From positions 1,178,001-1,242,000 of the forward strand of contig JANZKI010000034.1 in NCBI GenBank assembly GCA_029224185.1: DNA of 64,000 bases. The letters are read 5' to 3'. Source of the stretch: Karalla daura (taxonomy: Eukaryota; Chordata; Actinopteri; Chaetodontiformes; Leiognathidae). A model generated the notes under the pieces. That model searched no databases and was not told the DNA's origin. It worked only from the letters and a program-made list of their open reading frames with translations. Positions within the stretch are counted from its first letter, which is position 1. The number at the start of each line of letters is the position of its first letter. This document shows positions 10,767 to 24,637 of this stretch, piece after piece. A program made the position numbers and the translations under genes.

Positions 10767-13700
10767 ATGGGGGCTTATGGAAAGAAAAGGCTGCACTGGG
10801 CCTACGATGAGGCTCGTCGTTTAAATTTCACAAGGCGCACGGGTTTATGGCCTGCCCCGCATGAGAGAGCAAAAATGTTCCTACAAAACTGGAAAAAAGA
10901 ATTTGTCTGCTGCTTAGGGTGAGGCTGGGAGCAGCGTGAAAAGAGCGAAACGAGAGCTGATTTTAAGCGATCCCGCATGTCGCACGGGGCTATGAAGGGA
11001 TTGGACATGCCCAATGCTGAGGGGGCCCTTTCCCACTCTGCGAGTCTCCCGGGGACTGTGCCATCTGCTGGGGTGCATTGAAGCTGGACGCCTCATCACT
11101 TTCTATGACCACGTGAGCAGAGGAGACATTGGAGCAGGTACCTGAGCACATGGTTGTCGAGAAATGGTGCTGCTGAAAAACCATACAACCTATCAGCGTG
11201 CAACTCGCTACACAAACACACCACAAGATTCTTTAATTTTTGAAATGAAAATGATGTTTCAAAGTCAAAGTATGGCAACGTTGCGAATGTTTGTTTGTGG
11301 AGTTCTGTTTGTCCCATTCATTCTTATGGGAAAAAGCCAAATTGGCCAAGTGATAAACATTTGGCTCTATGGAGACTGCGCTTTCACCTATCTGGAATAT
11401 GAGCTAACTGTCACGCCGTCGGGGACAGTCTCCAGAACGCCCTGACACGATTTGATGTGTGTAGTATGAGAACTGTGGCCACAGTCGCGAGGAGTAGTGT
11501 AATGTTTAACATTGATGGCAGTGGTGGGACAATGAATGGGGGCTTATGGAAAGAAAAGGCTGCACTGGGCCTACGATGAGGCTCGTCGTTTAAATTTCAC
11601 AAGGCGCACGGGTTTATGGCCTGCCCCGCATGAGAGAGCACCAATGTTCCTACAAAACTGGAAAAAAGAATTTGTCTGCTGCTTCGGGTGTGGCTGGGAG
11701 CAGCGTGAAAAGAGCGAAACGAGAGCTGATTTTTAAGCGATCCCGCATGTCGGCCCGGTGCTAAGAAGAGATTGGACATGCCCAATGCTGAGGGGGCCCT
11801 TTCCCACTCTGCGAGTCTCCCAGGGCCTGTGCCATCTGCTGGGGTGCATTGAAGCTGTACGCCTCATCACTTTGTATTACCATGTCAGCAGAGGAGACAT
11901 TGGAGCAGGTACCTGAGCACATGGTCGTCGAGAAGAGGTGCTGCTGAAAAACCATACAACCTATTAGCGTGCAACTCGCTACACAAACACACCACAAGAT
12001 TCTTCAATTTTTGAAATGAAAATGAAGTTTCAAAGTCAAAGTATTGCAACGTTGCGAATGTTTGTTTGTGGAGTTCTGTTTTTCCCATTCATTCTTATGG
12101 GAAAAAGCCAAATTGGCCAAGTGATAAACATTTGGCTCTATGGAGACAACGCTTTCACCAATCTGGAGCATGAGCTAACTGTCAAGCCGTAGGGGACAGT
12201 CTCCAGAAGGCCCTGACACGATTTGGTGTGTGTAGTATGAGAACTGTGGCCACAGTCGCGAGGAGTAGTGTAACGTTTAACATTAATGGCAGTGGTGGGA
12301 CAATGAATGGGGGCTTATGGAGAGAAAAGGCTGCACTGGGCCTACGATGAGGCTCGTCGTTTAAATTTCACAAGGCGCACGGGTTTATGGCCTGCCCCGC
12401 ATGAGAGAGCACCAATGTTCCTACAAAACTGGAAAAAAGAATTTGTCTGCTGCTTAGGGTGTGGCTGGGAGCAGCGTGAAAAGAGCGAAACGAGAGCTGA
12501 TTTTTAAGCGATCCCGCATGTCGGCCCTGTGCAAAGAAGAGATTGGACATGCCCAATGCTGAGGGGGCCCTTTCAAACTCTGGGAGTCTCCCAGGGCCTG
12601 TGCCATCTGCTGGGGTGCATTGAAGCTGGACGCCTCATCACTTTGTATTACCATGTCAGCAGAGGAGACAATGGAGCAGGTACCTGAGCACATGGTCGTC
12701 GAGAAGAGGTTCTGCTGAAAAACCATACAATCTATCAGCGTGCAACTCGCTACACAAACACACCACAAGATTCTTCAATTTTTGAAATGAAAATGAAGTT
12801 TCAAAGCCAAAGTATGGCAACGTTACGAATGTTTGTTTGTGGAGTTCTGTTTTTCCCATTCATTCTTATGGGAAAGAGCCAAATTGGCCAAGTGATAAAC
12901 ATTTGGCTCTATGGAGACAACGCTTTCACCAATCTGGAGCATGAGCTAACTGTCAAGCCGTAGGGGACAGTCTCCAGAATGCCCTGACACGATTTGGTGT
13001 GTGTAGTATGAGAACTGTGGCCACAGTCGCGAGGAGTAGTGTAACGTTTAACATTGATGGCAGTGGTGGGACAATGAATGGGGGCTTATGGAGATAAAAG
13101 GCTGCACTGGGCCTACGATGAGGCTCGTCGTTTAAATTTCACAAGGCGCACGGGTTTATGGCCTGCCCCGCATGAGAGAGCACCAATGTTCCTACAAAAC
13201 TGGAAAAAATAATTTGTGTACTGCTTAGGGTGTGGCTGGGAGCAGCGTGAAAAGAGCGAAACGAGAGCTGATTTTTAAGCGATCCCGCATGTCGGCCCTG
13301 TGCAAAGAAGAGATTGGACATGCCCAATGCTGACGGGGCCCTTTCAAACTCTGGGAGTCTCCCAGGGCCTGTGCCATCTGCTGGGGTGCATTGAAGCTGG
13401 ACGCCTCATCACTTTGTATTACCATGTCAGCAGAGGAGACAATGGAGCAGGTACCTGAGCACATGGTCGTCGAGAAGAGGTTCTGCTGAAAAACCATACA
13501 ATCTATCAGCGTGCAACTCGCTACACAAACACACCACAAGATTCTTCAATTTTTGAAATGAAAATGAAGTTTCAAAGCCAAAGTATGGCAACGTTGCGAA
13601 TGTTTGTTTGTGGAGTTCTGTTTTTCCCATTCATTCTTATGGGAAAGAGCCAAATTGGCCAAGTGATAAACATTTGGCTCTATGGAGACTGCGCTTTCAC

Positions 13701-13848
13701 CTATCTGGAATACGAGCTCACTGTCACGCCGTAGGGGAGAGTCTCCAGAATGCCCTGACACGACTTAATGTGTGTAGTATGAGAACTGTGGCCACAGTCG
13801 CGAGGAGCAGTGTAATGTTTAACATTGATGGCAGTGGTGGGACAATGA
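10767..13848 (+). repeat. Central higher-order unit 2: B-A-C-G (4 monomers)
   Basis: Monomer starts are 10767 (B, 769 bp with the shortened 'gattttaagcg'), 11536 (A), 12307 (C) and 13078 (G). The unit is nearly identical to unit 4 at 21556-24637, an offset of 10,789 bp. One clear difference is 'gagagcaaaaatg' here against 'gagagcaccaatg' there in the B copy. The A-C pair is also repeated 3,083 bp downstream at 14619-16160, with differences such as 'catcacttt' against 'catcccttt'. The closing G monomer has 'aaaaataatttgtgtactg', which ends the plus-strand frame seen in other copies. Confidence 0.84.
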
Positions 13849-16800
13849 ATGGGGGCTTATGGAAAGAAAAGGCTGCACTGGGCCTATGATGAGGCTCGTC
13901 GTTTAAATTTCACAAGGCGCACGGGTTTATGGCCTGCCCCGCATGAGAGAGCAAAAATGTTCCTACAAAACTGGAAAAAAGAATTTGTCTGCTGCTTAGG
14001 GTGAGGCTGGGAGCAGCGTGAAAAGAGCGAAACGAGAGCTGATTTTTAAGCGATCCCGCATGTCGCACGGGGCTATGAAGGGATTGGACATGCCCAATGC
14101 TGAGGGGGCCCTTTCCCACTCTGCGAGTCTCCCGGGGACTGTGCCATCTGCTGGGGTGCATTGAAGCTGGACGCCTCATCACTTTCTATGACCACGTGAG
14201 CAGAGGAGACATTGGAGCAGGTACCTGAGCACATGGTTGTCGAGAAATGGTGCTGCTGAAAAACCATACAACCTATCAGCGTGCAACTCGCTACACAAAC
14301 ACACCACAAGATTCTTTAATTTTTGAAATGAAAATGATGTTTCAAAGTCAAAGTATGGCAACGTTGCGAATGTTTGTTTGTGGAGTTCTGTTTGTCCCAT
14401 TCATTCTTATGGGAAAAAGCCAAATTGGCCAAGTGATAAACATTTGGCTCTATGGAGACTGCGCTTTCACCTATCTGGAATATGAGCTAACTGTCACGCC
14501 GTCGGGGACAGTCTCCAGAACGCCCTGACACGATTTGATGTGTGTAGTATGAGAACTGTGGCCACAGTCGCGAGGAGTAGTGTAATGTTTAACATTGATG
14601 GCAGTGGTGGGACAATGAATGGGGGCTTATGGAAAGAAAAGGCTGCACTGGGCCTACGATGAGGCTCGTCGTTTAAATTTCACAAGGCGCACGGGTTTAT
14701 GGCCTGCCCCGCATGAGAGAGCACCAATGTTCCTACAAAACTGGAAAAAAGAATTTGTCTGCTGCTTCGGGTGTGGCTGGGAGCAGCGTGAAAAGAGCGA
14801 AACGAGAGCTGATTTTTAAGCGATCCCGCATGTCGGCCCGGTGCTAAGAAGAGATTGGACATGCCCAATGCTGAGGGGGCCCTTTCCCACTCTGCGAGTC
14901 TCCCAGGGCCTGTGCCATCTGCTGGGGTGCATTGAAGCTGTACGCCTCATCACTTTGTATTACCATGTCAGCAGAGGAGACATTGGAGCAGGTACCTGAG
15001 CACATGGTCGTCGAGAAGAGGTGCTGCTGAAAAACCATACAACCTATTAGCGTGCAACTCGCTACACAAACACACCACAAGATTCTTCAATTTTTGAAAT
15101 GAAAATGAAGTTTCAAAGTCAAAGTATTGCAACGTTGCGAATGTTTGTTTGTGGAGTTCTGTTTTTCCCATTCATTCTTATGGGAAAAAGCCAAATTGGC
15201 CAAGTGATAAACATTTGGCTCTATGGAGACAACGCTTTCACCAATCTGGAGCATGAGCTAACTGTCAAGCCGTAGGGGACAGTCTCCAGAAGGCCCTGAC
15301 ACGATTTGGTGTGTGTAGTATGAGAACTGTGGCCACAGTCGCGAGGAGTAGTGTAACGTTTAACATTAATGGCAGTGGTGGGACAATGAATGGGGGCTTA
15401 TGGAGAGAAAAGGCTGCACTGGGCCTACGATGAGGCTCGTCGTTTAAATTTCACAAGGCGCACGGGTTTATGGCCTGCCCCGCATGAGAGAGCACCAATG
15501 TTCCTACAAAACTGGAAAAAAGAATTTGTCTGCTGCTTAGGGTGTGGCTGGGAGCAGCGTGAAAAGAGCGAAACGAGAGCTGATTTTTAAGCGATCCCGC
15601 ATGTCGGCCCTGTGCAAAGAAGAGATTGGACATGCCCAATGCTGACGGGGCCCTTTCAAACTCTGGGAGTCTCCCAGGGCCTGTGCCATCTGCTGGGGTG
15701 CATTGAAGCTGGACGCCTCATCCCTTTGTATTACCATGTCAGCAGAGGAGACAATGGAGCAGGTACCTGAGCACATGGTCGTCGAGAAGAGGTTCTGCTG
15801 AAAAACCATACAATCTATCAGCGTGCAACTCGCTACACAAACACACCACAAGATTCTTCAATTTTTGAAATGAAAATGAAGTTTCAAAGCCAAAGTATGG
15901 CAACGTTACGAATGTTTGTTTGTGGAGTTCTGTTTTTCCCATTCATTCTTATGGGAAAGAGCCAAATTGGCCAAGTGATAAACATTTGGCTCTATGGAGA
16001 CAACGCTTTCACCAATCTGGAGCATGAGCTAACTGTCAAGCCGTAGGGGACAGTCTCCAGAATGCCCTGACACGATTTGGTGTGTGTAGTATGAGAACTG
16101 TGGCCACAGTCGCGAGGAGTAGTGTAACGTTTAACATTGATGGCAGTGGTGGGACAATGAATGGGGGCTTATGGAGATAAAAGGCTGCACTGGGCCTACG
16201 ATGAGGCTCGTCGTTTAAATTTCACAAGGCGCACGGGTTTATGGCCTGCCCCGCATGAGAGAGCACCAATGTTCCTACAAAACTGGAAAAAAGAATTTGT
16301 CTGCTGCTCAGGGTGTGGCTGGGAGCAGCGTGAAAAGAGCGAAACGAGAGCTGATTTTTAAGCGATCCCGCATGTCGGCCCTGTGCAAAGAAGAGATTGG
16401 ACATGCCCAATGCTGACGGGGCCCTTTCAAACTCTGGGAGTCTCCCAGGGCCTGTGCCATCTGCTGGGGTGCATTGAAGCTGGACGCCTCATCACTTTGT
16501 ATTACCATGTCAGCAGAGGAGACAATGGAGCAGGTACCTGAGCACATGGTCGTCGAGAAGAGGTTCTGCTGAAAAACCATACAATCTATCAGCGTGCAAC
16601 TCGCTACACAAACACACCACAAGATTCTTCAATTTTTGAAATGAAAATGAAGTTTCAAAGCCAAAGTATGGCAACGTTGCGAATGTTTGTTTGTGGAGTT
16701 CTGTTTTTCCCATTCATTCTTATGGGAAAGAGCCTAATTGGCCAAGTGATAAACATTTGGCTCTATGGAGACTGCGCTTTCACCTATCTGGAATATGAGC

Positions 16801-19800
16801 TCACTGTCACGCCGTAGGGGACAGTCTCCAGAACGCCCTGACACGACTTGATGTGTGTAGTATGAGAACTGTGACACAGTCGCGAGGAGCAGTGTAATGT
16901 TTAACATTGATGGCAGTGGTGGGACAATGAATGGGGGCTTATGGAAAGAAAAGGCTGCACTGGGCCTACGATGAGGCTCGTCGTTTAAATTTCACAAGGC
17001 GCACGGGTTTATGGCCTGCCCCGCATGAGAGAGCAAAAATGTTCCTACAAAACTGGAAAAAAGAATTTGTCTGCTGCTAAGGGTGAGGCTGGGAGCAGCG
17101 TGAAAAGAGCGAAACGAGAGCTGATTTTTAAGCGATCCCGCATGTCGGCCCTGTGCAAAGAAGAGATTGGACATGCCCAATGCTGACGGGGCCCTTTCAA
17201 ACTCTGGGAGTCTCCCAGGGCCTGTGCCATCTGCTGGGGTGCATTGAAGCTGGACGCCTCATCACTTTGTATTACCATGTCAGCAGAGGAGACAATGGAG
17301 CAGGTACCTGAGCACATGGTCGTCGAGAAGAGGTTCTGCTGAAAAACCATACAATCTATCAGCGTGCAACTCGCTACACAAACACACCACAAGATTCTTC
17401 AATTTTTGAAATGAAAATGAAGCTTCAAAGTCAAAGTATGGCAACGTTACGAATGTTTGTTTGTGGAGTTCTGTTTTTCCCATTCATTCTTATGGGAAAG
17501 AGCCAAATTGGCCAAGTGATAAACATTTGGCTCTATGGAGACAACGCTTTCACCAATCTGGAGCATGAGCTAACTGTCAAGCCGTAGGGGACAGTCTCCA
17601 GAATGCCCTGACACGAATTGGTGTGTGTAGTATGAGAACTGTGGCCACAGTCGCGAGGAGTAGTGTAACGTTTAACATTGATGGCAGTGGTGGGACAATG
17701 AATGGGGGCTTATGGAGATAAAAGGCTGCACTGGGCCTACGATGAGGCTCGTCGTTTAAATTTCACAAGGCGCACGGGTTTATGGCCTGCCCCGCATGAG
17801 AGAGCACCAATGTTCCTACAAAACTGGAAAAAAGAATTTGTCTGCTGCTCAGGGTGTGGCTGGGAGCAGCGTGAAAAGAGCGAAACGAGAGCTGATTTTT
17901 AAGCGATCCCGCATGTCGGCCCTGTGCAAAGAAGAGATTGGACATGCCCAATGCTGACGGGGCCCTTTCAAACTCTGGGAGTCTCCCAGGGCCTGTGCCA
18001 TCTGCTGGGGTGCATTGAAGCTGGACGCCTCATCACTTTGTATGACCATGTGAGCAGAGGAGACAATGGAGCAGGTACCTGAGCACATGGTTGTCGAGAA
18101 ATGGTGCTGCTGAAAAACCATACAACCTATCAGCGTGCAACTCGCTACACAAACACACCACAAGATTCTTCAATTTTTGAAATGAAAATGAAGTTTCAAA
18201 GTCAACGTATGGCAACGTTGCGAATGTTTGTTTGTGGAGTTCTGTTTTTCCCATTCATTCTTATGGGAAAAAGCCAAATTGGCCAAGTGATAAACATTTG
18301 GCTCTATGGAGACTGCGCTTTAACCTATCTGGAATACGAGCTCACTGTCACGCCGTAGGGGAGAGTCTCCAGAATGCCCTGACACGACTTGATGTGTGTA
18401 GTATGAGAACTGTGGCCACAGTCGCGAGGAGCAGTGTAATGTTTAACATTGATGGCAGTGGTGGGACAATGAATGGGGGCTTATGGAAAGAAAAGGCTGC
18501 ACTGGGCCTATGATGAGGCTCGTCGTTTAAATTTCACAAGGCGCACGGGTTTATGGCCTTCCCCGCATGAGAGAGCAAAAATGTTCCTCCAAAACTGGAA
18601 AAAAGAATTTGTCTGCTGCTTAGGGTGAGGCTGGGAGCAGCGTGAAAAGAGCGAAACGAGAGCTGATTTTTAAGCGATCCCGCATGTCGGCCCTGTGCAA
18701 AGAAGAGATTGGACATGCCCAATGCTGAGGGGGCCCTTTCAAACTCTGGGAGTCTCCCAGGGCCTGTGCCATCTGCTGGGGTGCATTGAAGCTGGACGCC
18801 TCATCACTTTGTATTACCATGTCAGCAGAGGAGACATTGGAGCAGGTACCTGAGCACATGGTCGTCGAGAAGAGGTGCTGCTGAAAAACCATACAACCTA
18901 TTAGCGTGCAACTCGCTACACAAACACACCACAAGATTCTTCAATTTTTGAAATGAAAATGAAGTTTCAAAGTCAAAGTATTGCAACGTTGCGAATGTTT
19001 GTTTGTGGAGTTCTGTTTTTCCCATTCATTCTTATGGGAAAAAGCCAAATTGGCCAAGTGATAAACATTTGGCTCTATGGAGACAACGCTTTCACCAATC
19101 TGGAGCATGAGCTAACTGTCAAGCCGTAGGGGACAGTCTCCAGAAGGCCCTGACACGATTTGGTGTGTGTAGTATGAGAACTGTGGCCACAGTCGCGAGG
19201 AGTAGTGTAACGTTTAACATTAATGGCAGTGGTGGGACAATGAATGGGGGCTTATGGAGAGAAAAGGCTGCACTGGGCCTACGATGAGGCTCGTCGTTTA
19301 AATTTCACAAGGCGCACGGGTTTATGGCCTGCCCCGCATGAGAGAGCACCAATGTTCCTACAAAACTGGAAAAAAGAATTTGTCTGCTGCTTAGGGTGTG
19401 GCTGGGAGCAGCGTGAAAAGAGCGAAACGAGAGCTGATTTTTAAGCGATCCCGCATGTCGGCCCTGTGCAAAGAAGAGATTGGACATGCCCAATGCTGAG
19501 GGGGCCCTTTCAAACTCTGGGAGTCTCCCAGGGCCTGTGCCATCTGCTGGGGTGCATTGAAGCTGGACGCCTCATCCCTTTGTATTACCATGTCAGCAGA
19601 GGAGACAATGGAGCAGGTACCTGAGCACATGGTCGTCGAGAAGAGGTTCTGCTGAAAAACCATACAATCTATCAGCGTGCAACTCGCTACACAAACACAC
19701 CACAAGATTCTTCAATTTTTGAAATGAAAATGAAGTTTCAAAGCCAAAGTATGGCAACGTTACGAATGTTTGTTTGTGGAGTTCTGTTTTTCCCATTCAT

Positions 19801-21555
19801 TCTTATGGGAAAGAGCCAAATTGGCCAAGTGATAAACATTTGGCTCTATGGAGACAACGCTTTCACCAATCTGGAGCATGAGCTAACTGTCAAGCCGTAG
19901 GGGACAGTCTCCAGAATGCCCTGACACGATTTGGTGTGTGTAGTATGAGAACTGTGGCCACAGTCGCGAGGAGTAGTGTAACGTTTAACATTGATGGCAG
20001 TGGTGGGACAATGAATGGGGGCTTATGGAGATAAAAGGCTGCACTGGGCCTACGATGAGGCTCGTCGTTTAAATTTCACAAGGCGCACGGGTTTATGGCC
20101 TGCCCCGCATGAGAGAGCACCAATGTTCCTACAAAACTGGAAAAAAGAATTTGTCTGCTGCTCAGGGTGTGGCTGGGAGCAGCGTGAAAAGAGCGAAACG
20201 AGAGCTGATTTTTAAGCGATCCCGCATGTCGGCCCTGTGCAAAGAAGAGATTGGACATGCCCAATGCTGACGGGGCCCTTTCAAACTCTGGGAGTCTCCC
20301 AGGGCCTGTGCCATCTGCTGGGGTGCATTGAAGCTGGACGCCTCATCACTTTGTATTACCATGTCAGCAGAGGAGACAATGGAGCAGGTACCTGAGCACA
20401 TGGTCGTCGAGAAGAGGTTCTGCTGAAAAACCATACAATCTATCAGCGTGCAACTCGCTACACAAACACACCACAAGATTCTTCAATTTTTGAAATGAAA
20501 ATGAAGTTTCAAAGCCAAAGTATGGCAACGTTGCGAATGTTTGTTTGTGGAGTTCTGTTTTTCCCATTCATTCTTATGGGAAAGAGCCTAATTGGCCAAG
20601 TGATAAACATTTGGCTCTATGGAGACTGCGCTTTCACCTATCTGGAATATGAGCTCACTGTCACGCCGTAGGGGACAGTCTCCAGAACGCCCTGACACGA
20701 CTTGATGTGTGTAGTATGAGAACTGTGACACAGTCGCGAGGAGCAGTGTAATGTTTAACATTGATGGCAGTGGTGGGACAATGAATGGGGGCTTATGGAA
20801 AGAAAAGGCTGCACTGGGCCTACGATGAGGCTCGTCGTTTAAATTTCACAAGGCGCACGGGTTTATGGCCTGCCCCGCATGAGAGAGCAAAAATGTTCCT
20901 ACAAAACTGGAAAAAAGAATTTGTCTGCTGCTAAGGGTGAGGCTGGGAGCAGCGTGAAAAGAGCGAAACGAGAGCTGATTTTTAAGCGATCCCGCATGTC
21001 GGCCCTGTGCAAAGAAGAGATTGGACATGCCCAATGCTGACGGGGCCCTTTCAAACTCTGGGAGTCTCCCAGGGCCTGTGCCATCTGCTGGGGTGCATTG
21101 AAGCTGGACGCCTCATCACTTTGTATTACCATGTCAGCAGAGGAGACAATGGAGCAGGTACCTGAGCACATGGTCGTCGAGAAGAGGTTCTGCTGAAAAA
21201 CCATACAATCTATCAGCGTGCAACTCGCTACACAAACACACCACAAGATTCTTCAATTTTTGAAATGAAAATGAAGTTTCAAAGCCAAAGTATGGCAACG
21301 TTACGAATGTTTGTTTGTGGAGTTCTGTTTTTCCCATTCATTCTTATGGGAAAGAGCCTGATTGGCCAAGTGATAAACATTTGGCTCTATGGAGACTGCG
21401 CTTTCACCTATCTGGAATATGAGCTCACTGTCACGCCGTAGGGGACAGTCTCCAGAACGCCCTGACACGACTTGATGTGTGTAGTATGAGAACTGTGGCC
21501 ACAGTCGCGAGGAGCAGTGTAATGTTTAACATTGATGGCAGTGGTGGGACAATGA
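13849..21555 (+). repeat. Central higher-order unit 3: B-A-C-D-E-D-F-C-D-E (10 monomers)
   Basis: Monomer starts are 13849 (B), 14619 (A), 15390 (C), 16161 (D), 16931 (E), 17702 (D), 18473 (F), 19244 (C), 20015 (D) and 20785 (E). The C-D-E triplet appears twice inside the unit at an offset of 3,854 bp (15390 and 19244). Both D copies that precede E carry the one-base-shorter 'gtgacacag' (16871 and 20725). The F monomer at 18473 is a hybrid: its first half has 'ccttccccgc' and 'cttagggtgagg', while its second half is A-like ('gaggtgctgctg', 'ctattagcg'). The segment from about 17.7 kb to 23.1 kb recurs at 26.95-32.34 kb. Confidence 0.84.
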
Positions 21556-24500
21556 ATGGGGGCTTATGGAAAGAAAAGGCTGCACTGGGCCTATGATGAG
21601 GCTCGTCGTTTAAATTTCACAAGGCGCACGGGTTTATGGCCTGCCCCGCATGAGAGAGCACCAATGTTCCTACAAAACTGGAAAAAAGAATTTGTCTGCT
21701 GCTTAGGGTGAGGCTGGGAGCAGCGTGAAAAGAGCGAAACGAGAGCTGATTTTAAGCGATCCCGCATGTCGCACGGGGCTATGAAGGGATTGGACATGCC
21801 CAATGCTGAGGGGGCCCTTTCCCACTCTGCGAGTCTCCCGGGGACTGTGCCATCTGCTGGGGTGCATTGAAGCTGGACGCCTCATCACTTTCTATGACCA
21901 CGTGAGCAGAGGAGACATTGGAGCAGGTACCTGAGCACATGGTTGTCGAGAAATGGTGCTGCTGAAAAACCATACAACCTATCAGCGTGCAACTCGCTAC
22001 ACAAACACACCACAAGATTCTTTAATTTTTGAAATGAAAATGATGTTTCAAAGTCAAAGTATGGCAACGTTGCGAATGTTTGTTTGTGGAGTTCTGTTTG
22101 TCCCATTCATTCTTATGGGAAAAAGCCAAATTGGCCAAGTGATAAACATTTGGCTCTATGGAGACTGCGCTTTCACCTCTCTGGAATATGAGCTAACTGT
22201 CACGCCGTCGGGGACAGTCTCCAGAACGCCCTGACACGATTTGATGTGTGTAGTATGAGAACTGTGGCCACAGTCGCGAGGAGTAGTGTAATGTTTAACA
22301 TTGATGGCAGTGGTGGGACAATGAATGGGGGCTTATGGAAAGAAAAGGCTGCACTGGGCCTACGATGAGGCTCGTCGTTTAAATTTCACAAGGCGCACGG
22401 GTTTATGGCCTGCCCCGCATGAGAGAGCACCAATGTTCCTACAAAACTGGAAAAAAGAATTTGTCTGCTGCTTCGGGTGTGGCTGGGAGCAGCGTGAAAA
22501 GAGCGAAACGAGAGCTGATTTTTAAGCGATCCCGCATGTCGGCCCGGTGCTAAGAAGAGATTGGACATGCCCAATGCTGAGGGGGCCCTTTCCCACTCTG
22601 CGAGTCTCCCAGGGCCTGTGCCATCTGCTGGGGTGCATTGAAGCTGTACGCCTCATCACTTTGTATTACCATGTCAGCAGAGGAGACATTGGAGCAGGTA
22701 CCTGAGCACATGGTCGTCGAGAAGAGGTGCTGCTGAAAAACCATACAACCTATTAGCGTGCAACTCGCTACACAAACACACCACAAGATTCTTCAATTTT
22801 TGAAATGAAAATGAAGTTTCAAAGTCAAAGTATTGCAACGTTGCGAATGTTTGTTTGTGGAGTTCTGTTTTTCCCATTCATTCTTATGGGAAAAAGCCAA
22901 ATTGGCCAAGTGATAAACATTTGGCTCTATGGAGACAACGCTTTCACCAATCTGGAGCATGAGCTAACTGTCAAGCCGTAGGGGACAGTCTCCAGAAGGC
23001 CCTGACACGATTTGGTGTGTGTAGTATGAGAACTGTGGCCACAGTCGCGAGGAGTAGTGTAACGTTTAACATTAATGGCAGTGGTGGGACAATGAATGGG
23101 GGCTTATGGAGAGAAAAGGCTGCACTGGGCCTACGATGAGGCTCGTCGTTTAAATTTCACAAGGCGCACGGGTTTATGGCCTGCCCCGCATGAGAGAGCA
23201 CCAATGTTCCTACAAAACTGGAAAAAAGAATTTGTCTGCTGCTTAGGGTGTGGCTGGGAGCAGCGTGAAAAGAGCGAAACGAGAGCTGATTTTTAAGCGA
23301 TCCCGCATGTCGGCCCTGTGCAAAGAAGAGATTGGACATGCCCAATGCTGAGGGGGCCCTTTCAAACTCTGGGAGTCTCCCAGGGCCTGTGCCATCTGCT
23401 GGGGTGCATTGAAGCTGGACGCCTCATCACTTTGTATTACCATGTCAGCAGAGGAGACAATGGAGCAGGTACCTGAGCACATGGTCGTCGAGAAGAGGTT
23501 CTGCTGAAAAACCATACAATCTATCAGCGTGCAACTCGCTACACAAACACACCACAAGATTCTTCAATTTTTGAAATGAAAATGAAGTTTCAAAGCCAAA
23601 GTATGGCAACGTTACGAATGTTTGTTTGTGGAGTTCTGTTTTTCCCATTCATTCTTATGGGAAAGAGCCAAATTGGCCAAGTGATAAACATTTGGCTCTA
23701 TGGAGACAACGCTTTCACCAATCTGGAGCATGAGCTAACTGTCAAGCCGTAGGGGACAGTCTCCAGAATGCCCTGACACGATTTGGTGTGTGTAGTATGA
23801 GAACTGTGGCCACAGTCGCGAGGAGTAGTGTAACGTTTAACATTGATGGCAGTGGTGGGACAATGAATGGGGGCTTATGGAGATAAAAGGCTGCACTGGG
23901 CCTACGATGAGGCTCGTCGTTTAAATTTCACAAGGCGCACGGGTTTATGGCCTGCCCCGCATGAGAGAGCACCAATGTTCCTACAAAACTGGAAAAAATA
24001 ATTTGTGTACTGCTTAGGGTGTGGCTGGGAGCAGCGTGAAAAGAGCGAAACGAGAGCTGATTTTTAAGCGATCCCGCATGTCGGCCCTGTGCAAAGAAGA
24101 GATTGGACATGCCCAATGCTGACGGGGCCCTTTCAAACTCTGGGAGTCTCCCAGGGCCTGTGCCATCTGCTGGGGTGCATTGAAGCTGGACGCCTCATCA
24201 CTTTGTATTACCATGTCAGCAGAGGAGACAATGGAGCAGGTACCTGAGCACATGGTCGTCGAGAAGAGGTTCTGCTGAAAAACCATACAATCTATCAGCG
24301 TGCAACTCGCTACACAAACACACCACAAGATTCTTCAATTTTTGAAATGAAAATGAAGTTTCAAAGCCAAAGTATGGCAACGTTGCGAATGTTTGTTTGT
24401 GGAGTTCTGTTTTTCCCATTCATTCTTATGGGAAAGAGCCAAATTGGCCAAGTGATAAACTTTTGGCTCTATGGAGACTGCGCTTTCACCTATCTGGAAT

Positions 24501-24637
24501 ACGAGCTCACTGTCACGCCGTAGGGGAGAGTCTCCAGAATGCCCTGACACGACTTAATGTGTGTAGTATGAGAACTGTGGCCACAGTCGCGAGGAGCAGT
24601 GTAATGTTTAACATTGATGGCAGTGGTGGGACAATGA
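21556..24637 (+). repeat. Central higher-order unit 4: B-A-C-G (4 monomers)
   Basis: Monomer starts are 21556 (B, 769 bp), 22325 (A), 23096 (C) and 23867 (G). It has the same class order as unit 2 and near-identical sequence at an offset of 10,789 bp. Private changes include 'ctctctggaatatg' in the B copy, shared with the B copies at 30804, 35427 and 40820, and 'gataaacttttgg' near 24460. The first part of this unit (B-A and early C) also matches unit 6 at an offset of 9,248 bp, so it looks like a source or product of two different copying events. Confidence 0.84.
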
